In this document: piece after piece, positions 1 through 12,445 of the stretch
How the letters are laid out: the number at the start of each line of letters is the position of its first letter
How positions within the stretch are numbered: position 1 is the first letter of the stretch
Assembly: GCF_040802235.1 (NCBI RefSeq)
Contig: NC_133160.1
Span: forward strand, 96,120,660 to 96,184,659
Source: Manis javanica
Taxonomy: Eukaryota; Chordata; Mammalia; Pholidota; Manidae
Length of the DNA stretch: 64,000 nt
Reading direction: 5' to 3'
The notes under the pieces: model-generated
Databases searched by the model: none
What the model saw: only the letters and a program-made list of their open reading frames with translations
What the model was told of the DNA's origin: nothing
Position numbers and translations under genes: made by a program

Positions 1-41
1 ACACAGGCTTTCCACAGCAAGAACACAGGCCTTCCACAGCA
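1..41. repeat. 22-bp tandem duplication
   Basis: Two copies of a unit that starts ACACAGGC and ends TTCCACAGCA lie head to tail with a 22-bp period and one substitution. The window edge may cut further copies. No function is apparent. Confidence 0.6.
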
Positions 42-3000
42 GCTGACACGACTTATGAGCAAGAACCAGTTCACAAAACAGACAACAGAGTTTACTAAAA
101 CGCAAAGAAATTAGATGTTATAATGAAGAGCCTGGGCAAGGGATACTATAACTAGTAAGATATTTCAGGAGACATTTGTGATGTAATCTTGGGAAAATAA
201 GTAAAGGATTATAATTGTAAATTATGTAATGAAAAAATTTAAATCTTGTATTTGCTGAAATTCCATTACAAATTGAATCTTGTGGAAGAACCTAGATTCC
301 ATCAATTGAACTAAGATGATTTGCAGCAATCTAATAGACATGAAAGGATGTACAGCAAAAATTCCTCACTGTTTATTGTCACCTCTGGAAGAAATTGTTC
401 TAAGGCAAACCGAGTATGGGGAACAGGTCCGTTTGTTGGCCCTGAGGTCACTGAGGCTGGTATGATGACTTGGAGACTAATGGAAAGCACAGCAAAGATG
501 CTGAGAAGACCTACTAAGACAAAACAAGTATAATTTAATGATTAGGCACACATTTGACTTTGTACTAGAATTATTTACCTGCTTGACTCTCTTCATGTAA
601 CTTTACCTTCTACAACCAAAACAGATGTTAATCTAAGAAGCATTGCAGCTTGATTTTGAAGCATGTAAGGTGCTCTGTTCTGACAGATTTCCATAATTCA
701 GCACAATCAGTATCCCCGAGACAAGATCCTGAACAAAAATACCAACCACAACCAGTGGGAAATGCACGTGGAGCTCGGAGATGTCTGTCCTTTATGAGAC
801 TGAAGACTGCCGCCCTCCCTGCCTCCTCCCGCCAGTGAGAAGACTGTGAAGCCCAAGGAAATAGAAAGAGACACAAGTCTTTCCAGACAGGTCAATAATT
901 GGAATCTAGTTAGTTCCTGATTAGTGAATTTTTTAAAAAAATCATTGTTTGGGAAATTTAAGAATAACTGGCTTAGAACCAGAAGACTTAGCCAAGAAGC
1001 AAAAAAATATGGAGAGCTCTGAATGATAGATTCTCCCCTCTCTTTATTGTCTTTATTTCTTCAGATAAGAATAGAATGGGAGATTTTTACTGATGTCTCT
1101 CATGATCATGTTTCTGAGAAAATCGTAAGTCAACCTGCCCCTGTTGTTTTTTTTCACTACCATTAACTCATTTTAAAATTATATTTAACAATGTGAGGCC
1201 AGTTTCTCAGTTCTTTGCCCAACAGTTTTTTGCCTAGACTATTAGATATCTCATGGGAAAAATATTTTGCATTTATTGAAGAAGGAACTTGATTTTACCT
1301 GGATAATTCATCCCTTGCCCTGGGCTGACAGCAAAAGGGCCAAGCTCTCCATATGCTGAACAACATTCCACAATAGCATAAACACACAGACAGGTTTTGT
1401 GGCTGTTACTACTTGTTCCTATGTTAGATAGGGACATTTTCACTTCTCAAATCTTTCTAATTTTTTTTATTTCTATATAGCTTTTCTTGATCTGTGGCAA
1501 AATACCAACATAAATTTAGTAAGATTTAACTAGTGCTTTTAAAGATGTGAAATCCCTTTCCACCTGCCTACATGTTCCTTTCTTGAAAAAACAAACAAAC
1601 AAACAAAAAAACCAACCAGCAGTTCCTTAAAATGGAACTGCATCTGAGGTCCTGAGTGATCATTATTTCAATCAATCAACCCAGCTTCAACACATATCAC
1701 AATCACAACATTAAACAAACTTCTATTTGTAGATGGTATACATTTTCCCCTACAGGGCATGCATTGCCGGATTTCCCTAACTCTAGTATATTCCAAAATC
1801 TGTCTCATTAACTGGCTTTCCAGACAGAAATTCTCATTATTAAATCTTTTGTTTTCCTTAAGGTAATTTGGTAGAAACATTGTCTGCATGAGGCTAGTGC
1901 TCAAAGGGAAAAACAGCCTGTGTATAAGATACATAGAGCAAATAAAATTTTGCTCAAATTGTTATCAATTCATCTTTGATCTTCCATGTGTAACAGTTGT
2001 GGGGTGTGGAACCTATACTCATTTATGTACGGAACTATCATCCTTGCCACTACAAGTTGTAAGGAATAGCTAATTTTCTAAATAGAGGCTAAAAGGCAAG
2101 AAAAATGGCTGCACCCACCTCCCTACTGAATATTTAATCCTGCTGAAATCAAAGAATCAGAGGACTGGGGAATTTTTGGTCCACACCAGTCCACCCTTCA
2201 ATTTTTCTGAGGAGGGAGAAGTTATCCTATGTGTATATCTTCAAAGTCTTTCAAAAGAGAACTTCTGACTTCAACTCAGGAATAGTAAACCTTCCTGGTG
2301 GGAAAATCTTTCCTATTTCCTAAAAAGTTTAGAGACACTGTAAAAAAAAAATTTATAGCAAAGTTAAGACCTGTGGGGAGAAAATTCCCTACACGTTAAG
2401 AAAACCCAATTGCAGTATTTCCTTGATGGCAAAATGATAACCCATAATTTTTTCAAACTGAATAATGAAAAGTTCACTTATTTTTGTATTAGCATATACT
2501 TGAATATAATCAGTAACAGTGACATCTGGTGGCTCTTATTATAATGCTGTGGCATCTTTTGCACAAAGCCATGGCATAATTAAATAGAATTGCAACACAG
2601 CTTTGTGCTTTATGCATGACAAAATTAACAGATACATATTAGTTTTTACCAAAGTATTCCTTAAACACGTGACATAACAAAATGTCAAATATTTTGCAAC
2701 TATCAAGTTTGAAGCTTTCAGATAAGACTTCACAAATTAATATTTTCACCTTAAATTTTTTAGTCACACTAGCATGAACTTTCTGGCTTTAAATTTATGT
2801 GTATCTAACTTTCATTCATTTTCCAAGTTGACACAGGGCAGGCTCAGATTGCCATACTCTTTCATAGCTGCTTCCAACACCAGTCTGTCACTCACTGTAG
2901 CTAAAACCCCAGGCCGTCTGGAATAAATTTGATTCATTGCCCTTTTGAGCTCCACCAGGGCTAAATGGAGAGCGAAGGGTGAATAGGTGAATCTCAATCT

Positions 3001-4204
3001 TCCTCTCAGGGTGTTAAATGGTAATGATGACCTTGATCTGTCCGAGAGCTCTTCCCCCTCCCCCAGTCTGGAGGTCTAGCAACCCACACTCTGAAAATCT
3101 TCCCAAACACAGTGAAAAACTAGAAGAATATACATTGGCAACAAAGTTTCTTTACAAAAAGTATTATATTATAGCTCCACAGTTTTAAAATACCATCCTT
3201 CAACTTGCACATTTTTACTGGTTAGAAAAGCTTTTCACTGATTTTTCACTGATCACTTTGGCAATTCCCATCTCTTAAACTTCTTCGAGAGTCAGTCCTT
3301 TTGTAAATGATGGCTGTTGCAGAACTCCTATATTCTACTATAAGGCTCTACCATAAAGGGACTTTTAACCTTGTATTTTCTGTAGATTGGGCACTCAGAT
3401 AATTTACGTCAGAAAATCTGTTTTAATTTGCACTGTTGAGTCTAGGAAAAAAATGTATCTCAGCAATATTTGCACATGTGTGTGCAAGTTGAAGGTGATC
3501 TAAGCTTCAGGCCAAACTGGTGATATTTCTGACTGTAATGTGCTATATTTAGGCATACTTTCAAATAAACAAATCTGTTGTCTCCAATAACCTGCAAATT
3601 CTGCACTCTTTCTTGCTGTCAGGGCATGTTATCTGTGGTAGATAACAGCACTTATCAAGACAAATACTTAGAGAGTTTGAGAAACAAACTATGTTGAGCA
3701 AGATTTTCTTTTAGTAACTGAATCGCATTAACAACAAGTTACTATTTCTACAATACTAAATTGTGAATTTATTCAAATCAAAAAAATTCTAGATACAGAT
3801 GCCATTTTGTAAATGTGCCATGGTGCGGAGTTATCTATTCCAAGAATAAATTGATACTAATAAGTCAGTTTTATTATCTCTTAATCCTTCATGGGGATAA
3901 GGAATTCTTTTTCCAAGTATATCTAATCTGTGAAATAATGGATTAGGATTAGTATCAGTGTCCTTTATGACTGTTTACATCAGTTTCCATGAAAAGCAGA
4001 AGACTCCTTGATGAACTGTTCTTGTCTGATGAAAACCATTTATACTGGTAATTTAAAATTGATAATTCCTTGTTTCTGGTAACCTCCAGACTATGATAAC
4101 TATTGTGGTAACTGGATGTCTGGTACACATCTCAAGCTTCACGTGTACAAAGAGTTCCTGATCTCCACTGAGCCATCTTCTCCCGTAGGATTCACCATCT
4201 GAAT
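42..4204. other. Gene-free AT-rich stretch
   Basis: I see no credible gene. Reading frames are short, differ by strand and lack recognisable domains. There is a short AAAC-type simple repeat near 1591-1612. Near 2518-2535 there is a motif that looks like an E-box or a weak CTCF site, reported as a finding. The rest is ordinary AT-rich mammalian intergenic DNA, probably with old repeats too diverged for me to name. Confidence 0.6.
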
Positions 4205-5035
4205 AAAGGGCACCTGCTTTCTTTTAGTCACTCACTCTAAGAAATCTTGAGTCACCCCTGACTCCTTTCCTTCTCTCATACCCCATATCCAAACCAATCC
4301 ATCAAGAAATCTATTGGTTTTCTACTATCAAAATATGTCCTATTTCAATCATTGCTGACCACTCCACCATCGTTATCCTTGTCCAAGGCACTATTTTCCT
4401 TTGGTTGATTATTCTTCCGTACCCTGCTGTATAATCTTATCCCAGCAGCCAGAAGAATCCATTTAAATCTGAGTTATGTCATGTCATCCTTTTGCTCAAA
4501 CCTTTCCCAGATACTCATTTCTCATGAAGAGTACATTCTTATCATTACTTAGATAAGATAGTCTGGTTTCTTCTCTACTTCCTTTATCTCCTTCCATGGT
4601 CTCCTTTACTTAATTTCCAGCAACCTGGCCTTCTTGCTTTTACTGGGCTATACCACCATCTGTTGCTTTGAGGCCTCTGCACTTTCTGTTCCCACTGCCT
4701 GGAACATCCTTTTCCCAGACAACTTCTTTACTGGCTCCCCTTTCCCTCAAGGTTTTGTTGAAATCTCGTCATCTCAGTGAGGGTCTCCCTACCTACTCGT
4801 ATCTGTGATTATCAACTTCCATCCATCCTGTGCTCCCTATTTTTCTTCTGTTGTGTTTTCTTCCATTTATCACCAACAGATATTTTATATATTTACTTAT
4901 GTATTTGTTCAACTGCACTCATTTCCCAGAATATGAACTCCATGAGGACATTAGTGTCTGCTTTGTTCACCGCTATATTCCTAGCACATAGAACAGTGCC
5001 TGGAACATAATATTCAATCAATATATTTTATGAAT
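4205..5035 (+). repeat. L2-type LINE 3' portion
   Basis: The block reads like an ancient L2-type LINE 3' region on the plus strand. In order it has the 'gtcacccctgactcctttcc' segment, the 'tttgaggcctctgcac' segment, a 'tgcctggaacatcc' segment, a 'tctcagtgagg' segment and the tail 'gaactccatgaggacat ... agcacatagaacagtgcctgg' ending in TGAATGAATAG. It is old and broken. The 77-residue frame inside it is a by-product of the repeat, not a gene. Confidence 0.7.
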
Positions 5036-5799
5036 GAATAGATTGCTTGTCTGTGGCTGAATCTTATACACACATTTCCTCAAAGGAAACAACTTTCTCT
5101 CAGGTTAAGCAATGTTTCTGATTAATCTGTTTTAAAAAGCTATTGTCAGTGTTACAGAGCTTCAAAAACTAGATTTCTTCAATAACTGAAGATGAGCCTC
5201 ATGAATCTCAGTTGGGGAAACGCTTGGCAAGGATAGCTCAAATCTGCTATACTCAGCAGCACCAAGAGCAGCGCAGAACCTGGGGCTGGAGTCATCTAAA
5301 GGCTCACCTTGACTCTGCCTCACCGACGGGTGAGACCTGAGCCAAGGCTCTGGGCTGGAACATCTGCACATGGTGACCGTGGTGACTGAGTTCCAAGGGC
5401 AAGTGCTTCCAGGAGGGAAGCACAGGGAAGAAGCTGTGTCGCCCTTTGTGAACCAGCTTCAGAAATCATTTGGTGTTCCTTGGCTGCATTCTCTATTTCA
5501 AGGCCTGTCTAATTCCAAGGCAAGGAGAATGAGATTCAGCCTTGATGGGGAAATGACAAGGTCCTGCTAGAGCAGGTGGGACCAGAAATATCATTATAGC
5601 CATTTCAGGGAAATGTTAACTGCCACAGCTCCTACATGGTATTTGAGGTGATGTAAGCCTTACTTTGAGTAAAATAATGTTCTGCTGAGACCTCATGGTA
5701 AAGATCTAGGATTTCCATGTTGTCTCTCAAAAGATTTGAGTATACTGTCACAGAGTGTGGCAGTTTTAAGCCATGTTCATAAATATTTTAAATGTTTTA
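5036..5799. other. Gene-free stretch
   Basis: There are short overlapping frames on both strands near 5162-5570 without domain signatures. I recognise no repeat or RNA gene. Confidence 0.5.
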
Positions 5800-6311
5800 C
5801 AATCTTCAAGAAGTCACCATCAAGAAGTGGTCACTTTCTTCCCTCCCCTTGAATCTAGGATGGGTGTGGAGACTTGCTTATAACCAATACAATGCACAGA
5901 AGTGGTGTTGTGTGACTTCTACAGCAGCTTTTGTGTTTGTCACTGGAACACTTATGTTTGGAATTATAAGCTGCCATGTAAGACATCCAACTATCCTCAG
6001 GCCCCCAGGCTCTGAGGCAGCCCAGGATGTGCTCAAGAGACTGTGCATAGGTATTCTGGCTGACAGCGTACCTGAGATCCCAGTTGACAGTCACCAGAAA
6101 GTGCCAAGAGGGAGGTGAGCTGCCTTAGATGTCCAGCCCAGGGGAGCTTGATAACTATAATTATTAAAAATAAAATCAAGTATATAGTGATCCAACATGA
6201 TAACTGCAGCCCTACTTCATCTGATTACAGCCACATGAGAGACCCCAAATGAGAACTGACCAGCCAAACCATTCCAGAAATTCTGACCCACAAACTCATG
6301 AGCAAAATAAC
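5800..6311 (+). repeat. Ancient LTR-like repeat, 5' part (split by L1)
   Basis: The block has the segment order of a common mammalian-wide repeat, probably LTR-derived (family name uncertain): 'ggatgggtgtggagacttgc', a 'taagctgccatgtaag' segment, 'ccacatgagagacccc' and 'attctgacccacaaac'. It stops abruptly at 6311, and its matching 3' end resumes at 7530 after the L1. The 108-residue frame 5792-6118 falls inside it and is not a gene. A 41-bp insertion at 6157-6197 with 8-bp direct flanks is listed separately. Confidence 0.6.
6157..6197. repeat. 41-bp insert flanked by 8-bp direct repeats
   Basis: The octamer TGATAACT occurs at 6149-6156 and again at 6198-6205. The 41 bp between the copies interrupt the older repeat. 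Forty of them match 8501-8540 at 37 of 40 positions by hand count. No terminal inverted repeats are visible. Confidence 0.55.
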
Positions 6312-7520
6312 ATGGCTGAAATCTCTTGGACATAAACATGAGCAACTTCTTCATGAACATATCTCCCTGGGCAAGGAAAACAAAAGCAAAAATGAACAAG
6401 TGGGACTATATCAAGCTGAAAAGCTTCTGTACAGCAAAGGACACCACCAATAGAACAAAAAGGCATCCTACAGTATGGGTGAATATATTCATAAACGACA
6501 GACCCAATAAAGGGTTGACATCCAAAAAAAGATCTCATGCACCTCAATAAACAAAAAGCAAACAGTCCAATTAAAAAATGGGCAGAGGAACTGAACAGAC
6601 ACTTCTTCAAAGAAGAAATTCAGATGGCCAACAGACACATGAAAAGATGCTCCACATCGCTAGTCATCAGAGAAATGCAAATTAAAACCACAATGAGATA
6701 TCAGCTCACACCAGTAAGGATGGCTACCATCCAAAAGACAAACAACAACAAATGTTGGTGAGGTTGTGGAGAAAGGGGAACCCTCCTACACTGCTGGTGG
6801 GAATGTAAATTAGTTCAACCATTGTGGAAAGCAGTATGGAGGTTCTTCAAGAAACTCAAAATAGAAATACCATTTGACCCAGGAATTCCACTTCTAGGAA
6901 TTTACCCTAAGCATGCAGGAGCCCAATTTGAAAAAGACAGATGCACCGCTATCTTTATCACAGCACTGTTTACAATAGCCAAGAAATGGAAGCAACCTAA
7001 GTGTCCATCAGCAGATGAATGGATAAAGAAGATGTGGTACATATACACAATAGAATATTATTCAGCCATAAGAAGAAAACAAATCCTACCATTTGCAACA
7101 ACATAGATGGAGCTAGAGGGTATTATGCTCAGTGAAATAAGCCAGGCAGAGTAAGACAAGTTTCAAATGATTTCACTCATATGTGGAGTATAAGAACAAA
7201 GAAAAAAACTGAAGGAACAAAACATCAGCAGACTCACAGAACCTAAGAATGGACTAACAGTTACCAAAGGGAAATGGACTGGGGAGAATGGGAGGGAAGG
7301 GAGGGATAAGGGAGGAGAAAGAAAGGGGGCATTATGATTAGCATATATAATGTGGGGTGGGGTCATGGGGAGGGCTGTACAACACAGAGAGAAGACAAGT
7401 AGTCATTCTACAGCATCTTACGATGCGGATGGACAATGTGGAGGGGACTTGGTGATGGGGGGAGTCTAGTAAACATAATGTTCCTCATGTAATTACAGAT
7501 TAATGATACCAAAATAAAAA
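6312..7520 (+). mobile_element. 5'-truncated L1 retrotransposon
   Basis: This is the 3' end of a LINE-1: the C-terminal part of ORF2 followed by a G-rich 3'UTR and a short A-rich tail. It is bounded by the direct repeat CAAAATAAC at 6303-6311 and 7521-7529, as expected from target-primed reverse transcription. The host repeat continues on both sides, so the L1 landed in it. The 3'UTR (about 7260-7510) has G-rich runs and the segment 'acagcatcttacgatgcgg'. That is not the primate, mouse, dog or horse type I know, and from memory it is closest to pangolin L1s. This is among the youngest insertions here. Confidence 0.9.
6326..7106 (+). pseudogene. L1 ORF2 C-terminal remnant, frameshifted
   Basis: The translation matches the C-terminal region of LINE-1 ORF2p, the endonuclease/reverse transcriptase of non-LTR elements. 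Recognisable segments are WDYIKLKSFCTAK, then [20 protein letters not shown], then FDPGIPLLGIYPK and KMWYIYTIEYYSAI. The segments lie in different frames: about 6326-6550 in one, 6537-6761 and 6822-7106 in another with stops between. The copy therefore has frameshifts and stops, and it lacks the endonuclease and most of the RT domain. It cannot encode an active enzyme. Confidence 0.9.
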
Positions 7521-7529
7521 CAAAATAAC

Positions 7530-7610
7530 CTGACTGTTCTAAGCCACAAAGTTTTCCAATGATTTGTTATTTTGAGAAGATAACTGAACAGGTACAGATG
7601 ATCACCAAGA
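7530..7610 (+). repeat. Ancient LTR-like repeat, 3' end
   Basis: The segment 'tctaagccacaaagtttt' followed by 'gagaagataactgaacag' is the usual 3' end of the repeat family whose 5' part is at 5800-6311. The two pieces were contiguous before the L1 inserted. Confidence 0.6.
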
Positions 7611-9751
7611 GATTCTAATTTTTGTTTGAGAACTATAATTACATAATTCTCCTATATAAAACATAGGTTGGCTTCAGGGAGTAAGTCCTTTGTTATTCCT
7701 TTGCAGTAAAATAATTTCAAAATCAGAGTGCAAAACTCTTCAGATTTTTGCCTCATCAATATCTGAATCCTTTGAGAAGAGAGTGAACTCTGTAACCTGT
7801 GCACAGATAAACAGGAGGACACCCTTACGTAGGTTTCCACCCAAGTCACTTGAGAGTTGGAGATCGTCAAAGTGTAGGGAGTTCATGATTGTAGTTCAAG
7901 GTAGTTGCTTAATGTTTTTAACTGTTCTGTTGTAATAAATATAAACGACTGTTTAGTTACTATTACTTTTCTGTAAATGGACAGTTTGTTATACTAATTT
8001 AATACAATTTTTATATTGCAAGTCAACCTTCAGTTAGATCTTTTAAAAACAGAATGTGAGCAAATGTTAGTGTGCTTGCAAACATGACATCCGTCTCACA
8101 CACAAAAGCAATAGTGAATTGCATCTCAAAGTTAGGGAAATATTGAAGTGGCAGGTTGAAAACAGTGAGACAAAGAATTTAGGAAGAAAATGAAATTAAG
8201 AATTAGTTTTAAAAGTTGACCTGGCTTTTTCTACTGATTAAGAATTATAAAAAAGTCATAGTAGCCATATTTTTTCATTGTTTCTCATTCAGGGCTGGAG
8301 TGTTATAACCCTATAAAATTAATTTTTCCAAGTACAAACTAAGCTTTATTTACCTAACATCTTTCTTGATAGAATTAAAAACAAAGGGTGAAACAAGAGA
8401 ATACTTCAATTAGAGAATGCCTTCCTCCTGGTATGCTTGTAAATACTTCTGCATTCTAAGAGTTGTAGTGTGGGTGTGTCTAGAGCAAATCTCAATTGCT
8501 ACAATTATTTAAAATAAAATCAAATATATAGTGATCCAACTTCCTGCAAATAAGAGGGCAACTTTATATTTCAGTTTTAAAAAAATGACAGAACCATAAG
8601 ACTCAAGAAAGATAAATGCTCAAATTTTGTTTATTTTTCTGAATGTTTTTGACTTTTCACATATTTGGACCTCCCACCACCTCAAAGAACGTTCTGTGTT
8701 TGGCTTTCAGACATAAGTACAGCTTTTGTGAGAACTTTGAGATCATTTTCTTACCTTTGGGATGTAGCTAAAATGGTTACCATTTCCAACAGTCCTGAAT
8801 CTCAATTTGCACGTGTGTGTATGTGCGTGTGAGCGCCTGCATGTGTATGCCTGCTTGTGTGGGTGCATAAAAAGCATGCCAGGCAGCATAAAACATTCAC
8901 TGCAGAGAGATCCTGAATCTGGTTTGGCAAATCAGGATGCCACTGTGTATGAGAGTATTACTTACACACGCGGCAGCTGTTCTTGGGACTCTGACATTAA
9001 ACACATTGGCTAAGTATATTCTGAAGCCAGTGATAAACAAGTGTCTCAAGGATACATGCATACAACAGCACACGTTTAGCCTTTTATGCAGTACAATGGG
9101 TGTCCTACATCAGCTTTCTTCTTCAGGTTTCCTGCAGCCCCCCTAACTGTCCCTGTCACCCAGTGCCAGATGGGAAGTGAGAGCCCAGCTGATCCACCTC
9201 TTTGTGGTAGAAACCCCCAGAGCTTCAGCTCCAGGCTACAGGTTACCGAAGCCGTCATGAAAAATTCAGAGCTGATATTAACAAGTCTGCTGAAAGTAAA
9301 GCGCGTGTCATATTATCCACCCTGCCTTTCAGTTAGTACTAAAGCTACTGCCGGCTAAAGAAGGAATACATACTTGCTGTGTTTGCGTTCAAAACTATCT
9401 GCGTTGTGGTATGTAGACTCAGAGCTAAGAAAGATGATGTAAAAAAATAGAAGAGAGAAAGATGAGACAGTTGAGTTACTGAGAGTCCTAAAGAGTGACT
9501 GAGAAGTAGAATCGCAAGTTGGAAGGGAGTGGCCTTCTAATACTTGGAGTGAAATATGGAAATATTTGACTGACATTCCAGTTCTGTACTTTCATTACAT
9601 GATAGATGTCTATAATTGTTTCATATACACATTGCTTCTATATTTATCCAGCAATAAGTCTGTTTCATAAAAGTTGCTTAAATTAAAAAAAGACAATCTT
9701 ATAGGAAAATTTTTGAGATACATATATATACATAAAAAATTAATGACCAAT
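7611..9751. other. Gene-free stretch
   Basis: No gene is supported. At 8501-8540 there is a 40-bp near-copy of the insert at 6157-6197. A GT-rich run lies at 8813-8865. Short frames on both strands near 8807-9576 overlap each other and carry no domain. AT-rich otherwise. Confidence 0.5.
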
Positions 9752-10000
9752 TATAATTTATTGAGTTCTTGTTATGTTCCATACACTGCTCTAAGCATTT
9801 TTCATGTATTACCTCATTTACTTCTCACAACATGCCAATGAAGTAGATGTTATTTATTATTAACACCACTTTACAGATTTGGAAACTGAGGCACTGGAGG
9901 GTTGTGTAATGGCCCCTGGCCACGTAGTGAGTGGCAGATTTAAGCCCAGTCCATCTCTCTCCAGATCCTGTACACTTAACCCCTACTCTATCACCACTGC
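9752..10000 (-). repeat. MIR SINE
   Basis: This is a near full-length antisense MIR. 'tttattgagttcttgttatg', 'ctctaagcatttttcatgta', 'actttacagatttggaaac', 'tgaggcactggaggg' and 'gtgagtggcagatttaagcc' appear in the expected reverse order. The 70-residue frame at 9879-10091 is inside it and is not a gene. Confidence 0.9.
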
Positions 10001-12004
10001 TTATTCATTATATTTCAAAGAATACAGAGAAATCAAAGGATACTCTAATACCCTATTGCCCTCCCAAACTGATAGAGATTCCATGACTTAAAAAAAAAAT
10101 ACTGAAGAACACTTTATAGATGAAGCCCTCTTTGACAACCACCTCAATCTTGTTTCCCTTGAATCTGAAGGCCTGAGCCAACTATCATGAGTTTGGTGTG
10201 TATTTTAAAATGTAATTTTATGTAATTACATATAAAAATATACATAAAATAGTAAGATATCACACTGTAAATATATTTCTACAGCTTTCTTTTTACTCAA
10301 CATTTGTTTTTGGAGGTCTACCCATATTAAATGTAAAGCTTTAAAAGAGAGCATAGAGGACTATGTGAGTTTGTGAGAATTTAATGGGAGGGAAAAATCC
10401 CCAGCAGTAATGCAGCATAAGCTACAGTACATATATTACCTCATGAGCTGAATGGGATTTAATGGGAGCACATAGGAGGTCTTAGCATGAATGCAATGAT
10501 TTAGTAGCTAGACATACACATCAACCAACTGTCAACCTCCTTTGATGCCCACTCTCCTTTCTAATGAAATGAGGGAGCCATACCTCATCAAAAACTTTAA
10601 AGAAAATACATCAAATCTCTTTACACATGAGACATTTCAGTTATTTTTCTTTTCAAAATGTACTCACTTAGGTTACTGCCAGATCATAAAGTCATCTCTG
10701 AAATTTCATCAGAGTTAAAAATGTTTCTTAACTTTGTTATAATATATACAATTTTAAGAAATAAAACTAAGTTACTGTGAAACTTTCATACTGAGGTTTC
10801 TAAATAGCTAAGAATATAGGCAAGTTTCCACTTTGCTTCCACCAGACAGAAGCTAGTCTACATCAGGAAGAAAAATATTAAATGAATTGACCATACATGA
10901 TTTGACTATAACCCAACCCTCTTGGTAACCTAAACGAGAGCTATTTAGTTGTAAAAGCCCAGAACATTATCTGGGACTCGTACTTCTGGGTCCAACCCTT
11001 TGAATCCTCTGAAAAACAGCCTCTAAAGGAAGGGATGGGGAAGGGGACAGGAACAGTAAGCAAAGTGATTAAAAATATCAATAGATACTATGATTATTAC
11101 TCTCTAGCATGTTTGAGTTTTATGCGGGTAAACAAGTGGTATAACACAGGTGAACTATATTGTGTTAAGAAATATTTCACCAGGAAGCCATTATAAGAAT
11201 TTGTGCTTGTTATTGCCATTTACTCAAAACTGACCATTTGAAGGCCAGGGATAAGATTTACCTGTATTAATACAGGAGTTTCACATATATTTCCCCATGA
11301 CCAACTTCAATCTCAAAATAAAAATAACTATAATATGTCTATTGTTAACAGAACAAAATGAGTGTGTTTGAGAGTAATACTAATTTCTGGTGAATTGCAA
11401 GAGCCATATAGATTGCTTGGTAGTCATAAACCTTGCCCTAGTTTGCAAAGAATCAAATAAGCAAGGTTACCAAAACTACAATTGGATGAAAAAAGAAATT
11501 CTAATTTTGTTTTATGGTCATGGTGTGAGTTTTTACCCTCATTTGTCAACATTTATACTTTATGGTAGTATCCCAGTATGGGGTGGCCATTCAAGTGCAA
11601 CCTAAAACTCTAATAAGTCAGTGGAGGAGAACCTTTTTTATATATTTTTTACTTTTTTCCTTTATCTTATGAAAGTTTTTAGTTACCCTAACACTGAACA
11701 AAGTTATCAGGATAGTCATTTTAAATATCACTTGAAAATATGTTAAGTAGAATGTAATCTTTCACCACTGAATCTGTCAGCTGAATGTTTCTGGACAGTA
11801 TCTAACTTCTGGGAGCTTAACTTAAACACCATAGGCCCTGATTCCACTTTAATGGTTGAAGATCATGCTAACCCATATCCAGTGTCATTTATGATAGGCA
11901 TTATTTTATCTTTCTTTTCATGACAGCCAACACAAGGACTTTTGTTTTATCTGTGAATCTAATTGCTCAGATGACTTCTACTCCCTTGAAGCGTTCAATT
12001 TCTC
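10001..12004. other. Gene-free AT-rich stretch
   Basis: I see no gene or RNA. The block includes an AT-rich, partly self-complementary run at about 10206-10252 and a T-rich run near 11635-11660. The remainder is undistinguished. Confidence 0.5.
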
Positions 12005-12090
12005 ATTTCTCCTACTCGATGGTAAGTTATGTGAGGACAGCTCAGGACAGCGCTCCTCCTGCATATAGTAAGTGCTCAGTCAATTTTTAG
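12005..12090 (+). repeat. L2/MIR-type 3' fragment
   Basis: 'gtaagttatgtgaggacagc' followed by 'tatagtaagtgctcagtca' resembles the ends shared by L2 and MIR elements. The copy is short and diverged. Confidence 0.45.
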
Positions 12091-12334
12091 GTCTCAGGAA
12101 ATTGTACTGACTGGATCCAGAATTTAAATGTATAGTTTATGTTATCTTTACATTTTAAATCAGCACGAATAACCATGTAATTTTTCAAATCAAAATTTCG
12201 GATTGGTTTTCAGACTTTGGAGTTTTTCTAGCTTCATATACCAACTTAGAGTAGGTGAACAGTAGTGGCAATTTTATGTGGTAAATAACAGAACTTGAAC
12301 TTACAATTTCTTCCTCTCAGAATTTGGGTTTGCA

Positions 12335-12445
12335 AGTATTAATCCTTATAACCCTAATGGCAACTCCGTGAAGAGCAGGCACAACTTCTTTTCAGATGAA
12401 AAGAAAGTCATAGAGAAGCTCAATAACTTGTTTAATATCACATGT
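12335..12445 (-). repeat. MIR SINE fragment
   Basis: Antisense MIR core: 'aatccttataaccctaatgg', a degenerate 'ttttcagatgaaaagaaa' and 'gctcaataacttgtttaat'. The ends are missing. Confidence 0.65.

Noticed and set aside
5792-6118. 108-residue plus frame
   Set aside because: It lies within an ancient interspersed repeat and has no domain.
6296-6610. 104-residue minus frame over the L1
   Set aside because: Antisense shadow of the L1 ORF2 remnant.
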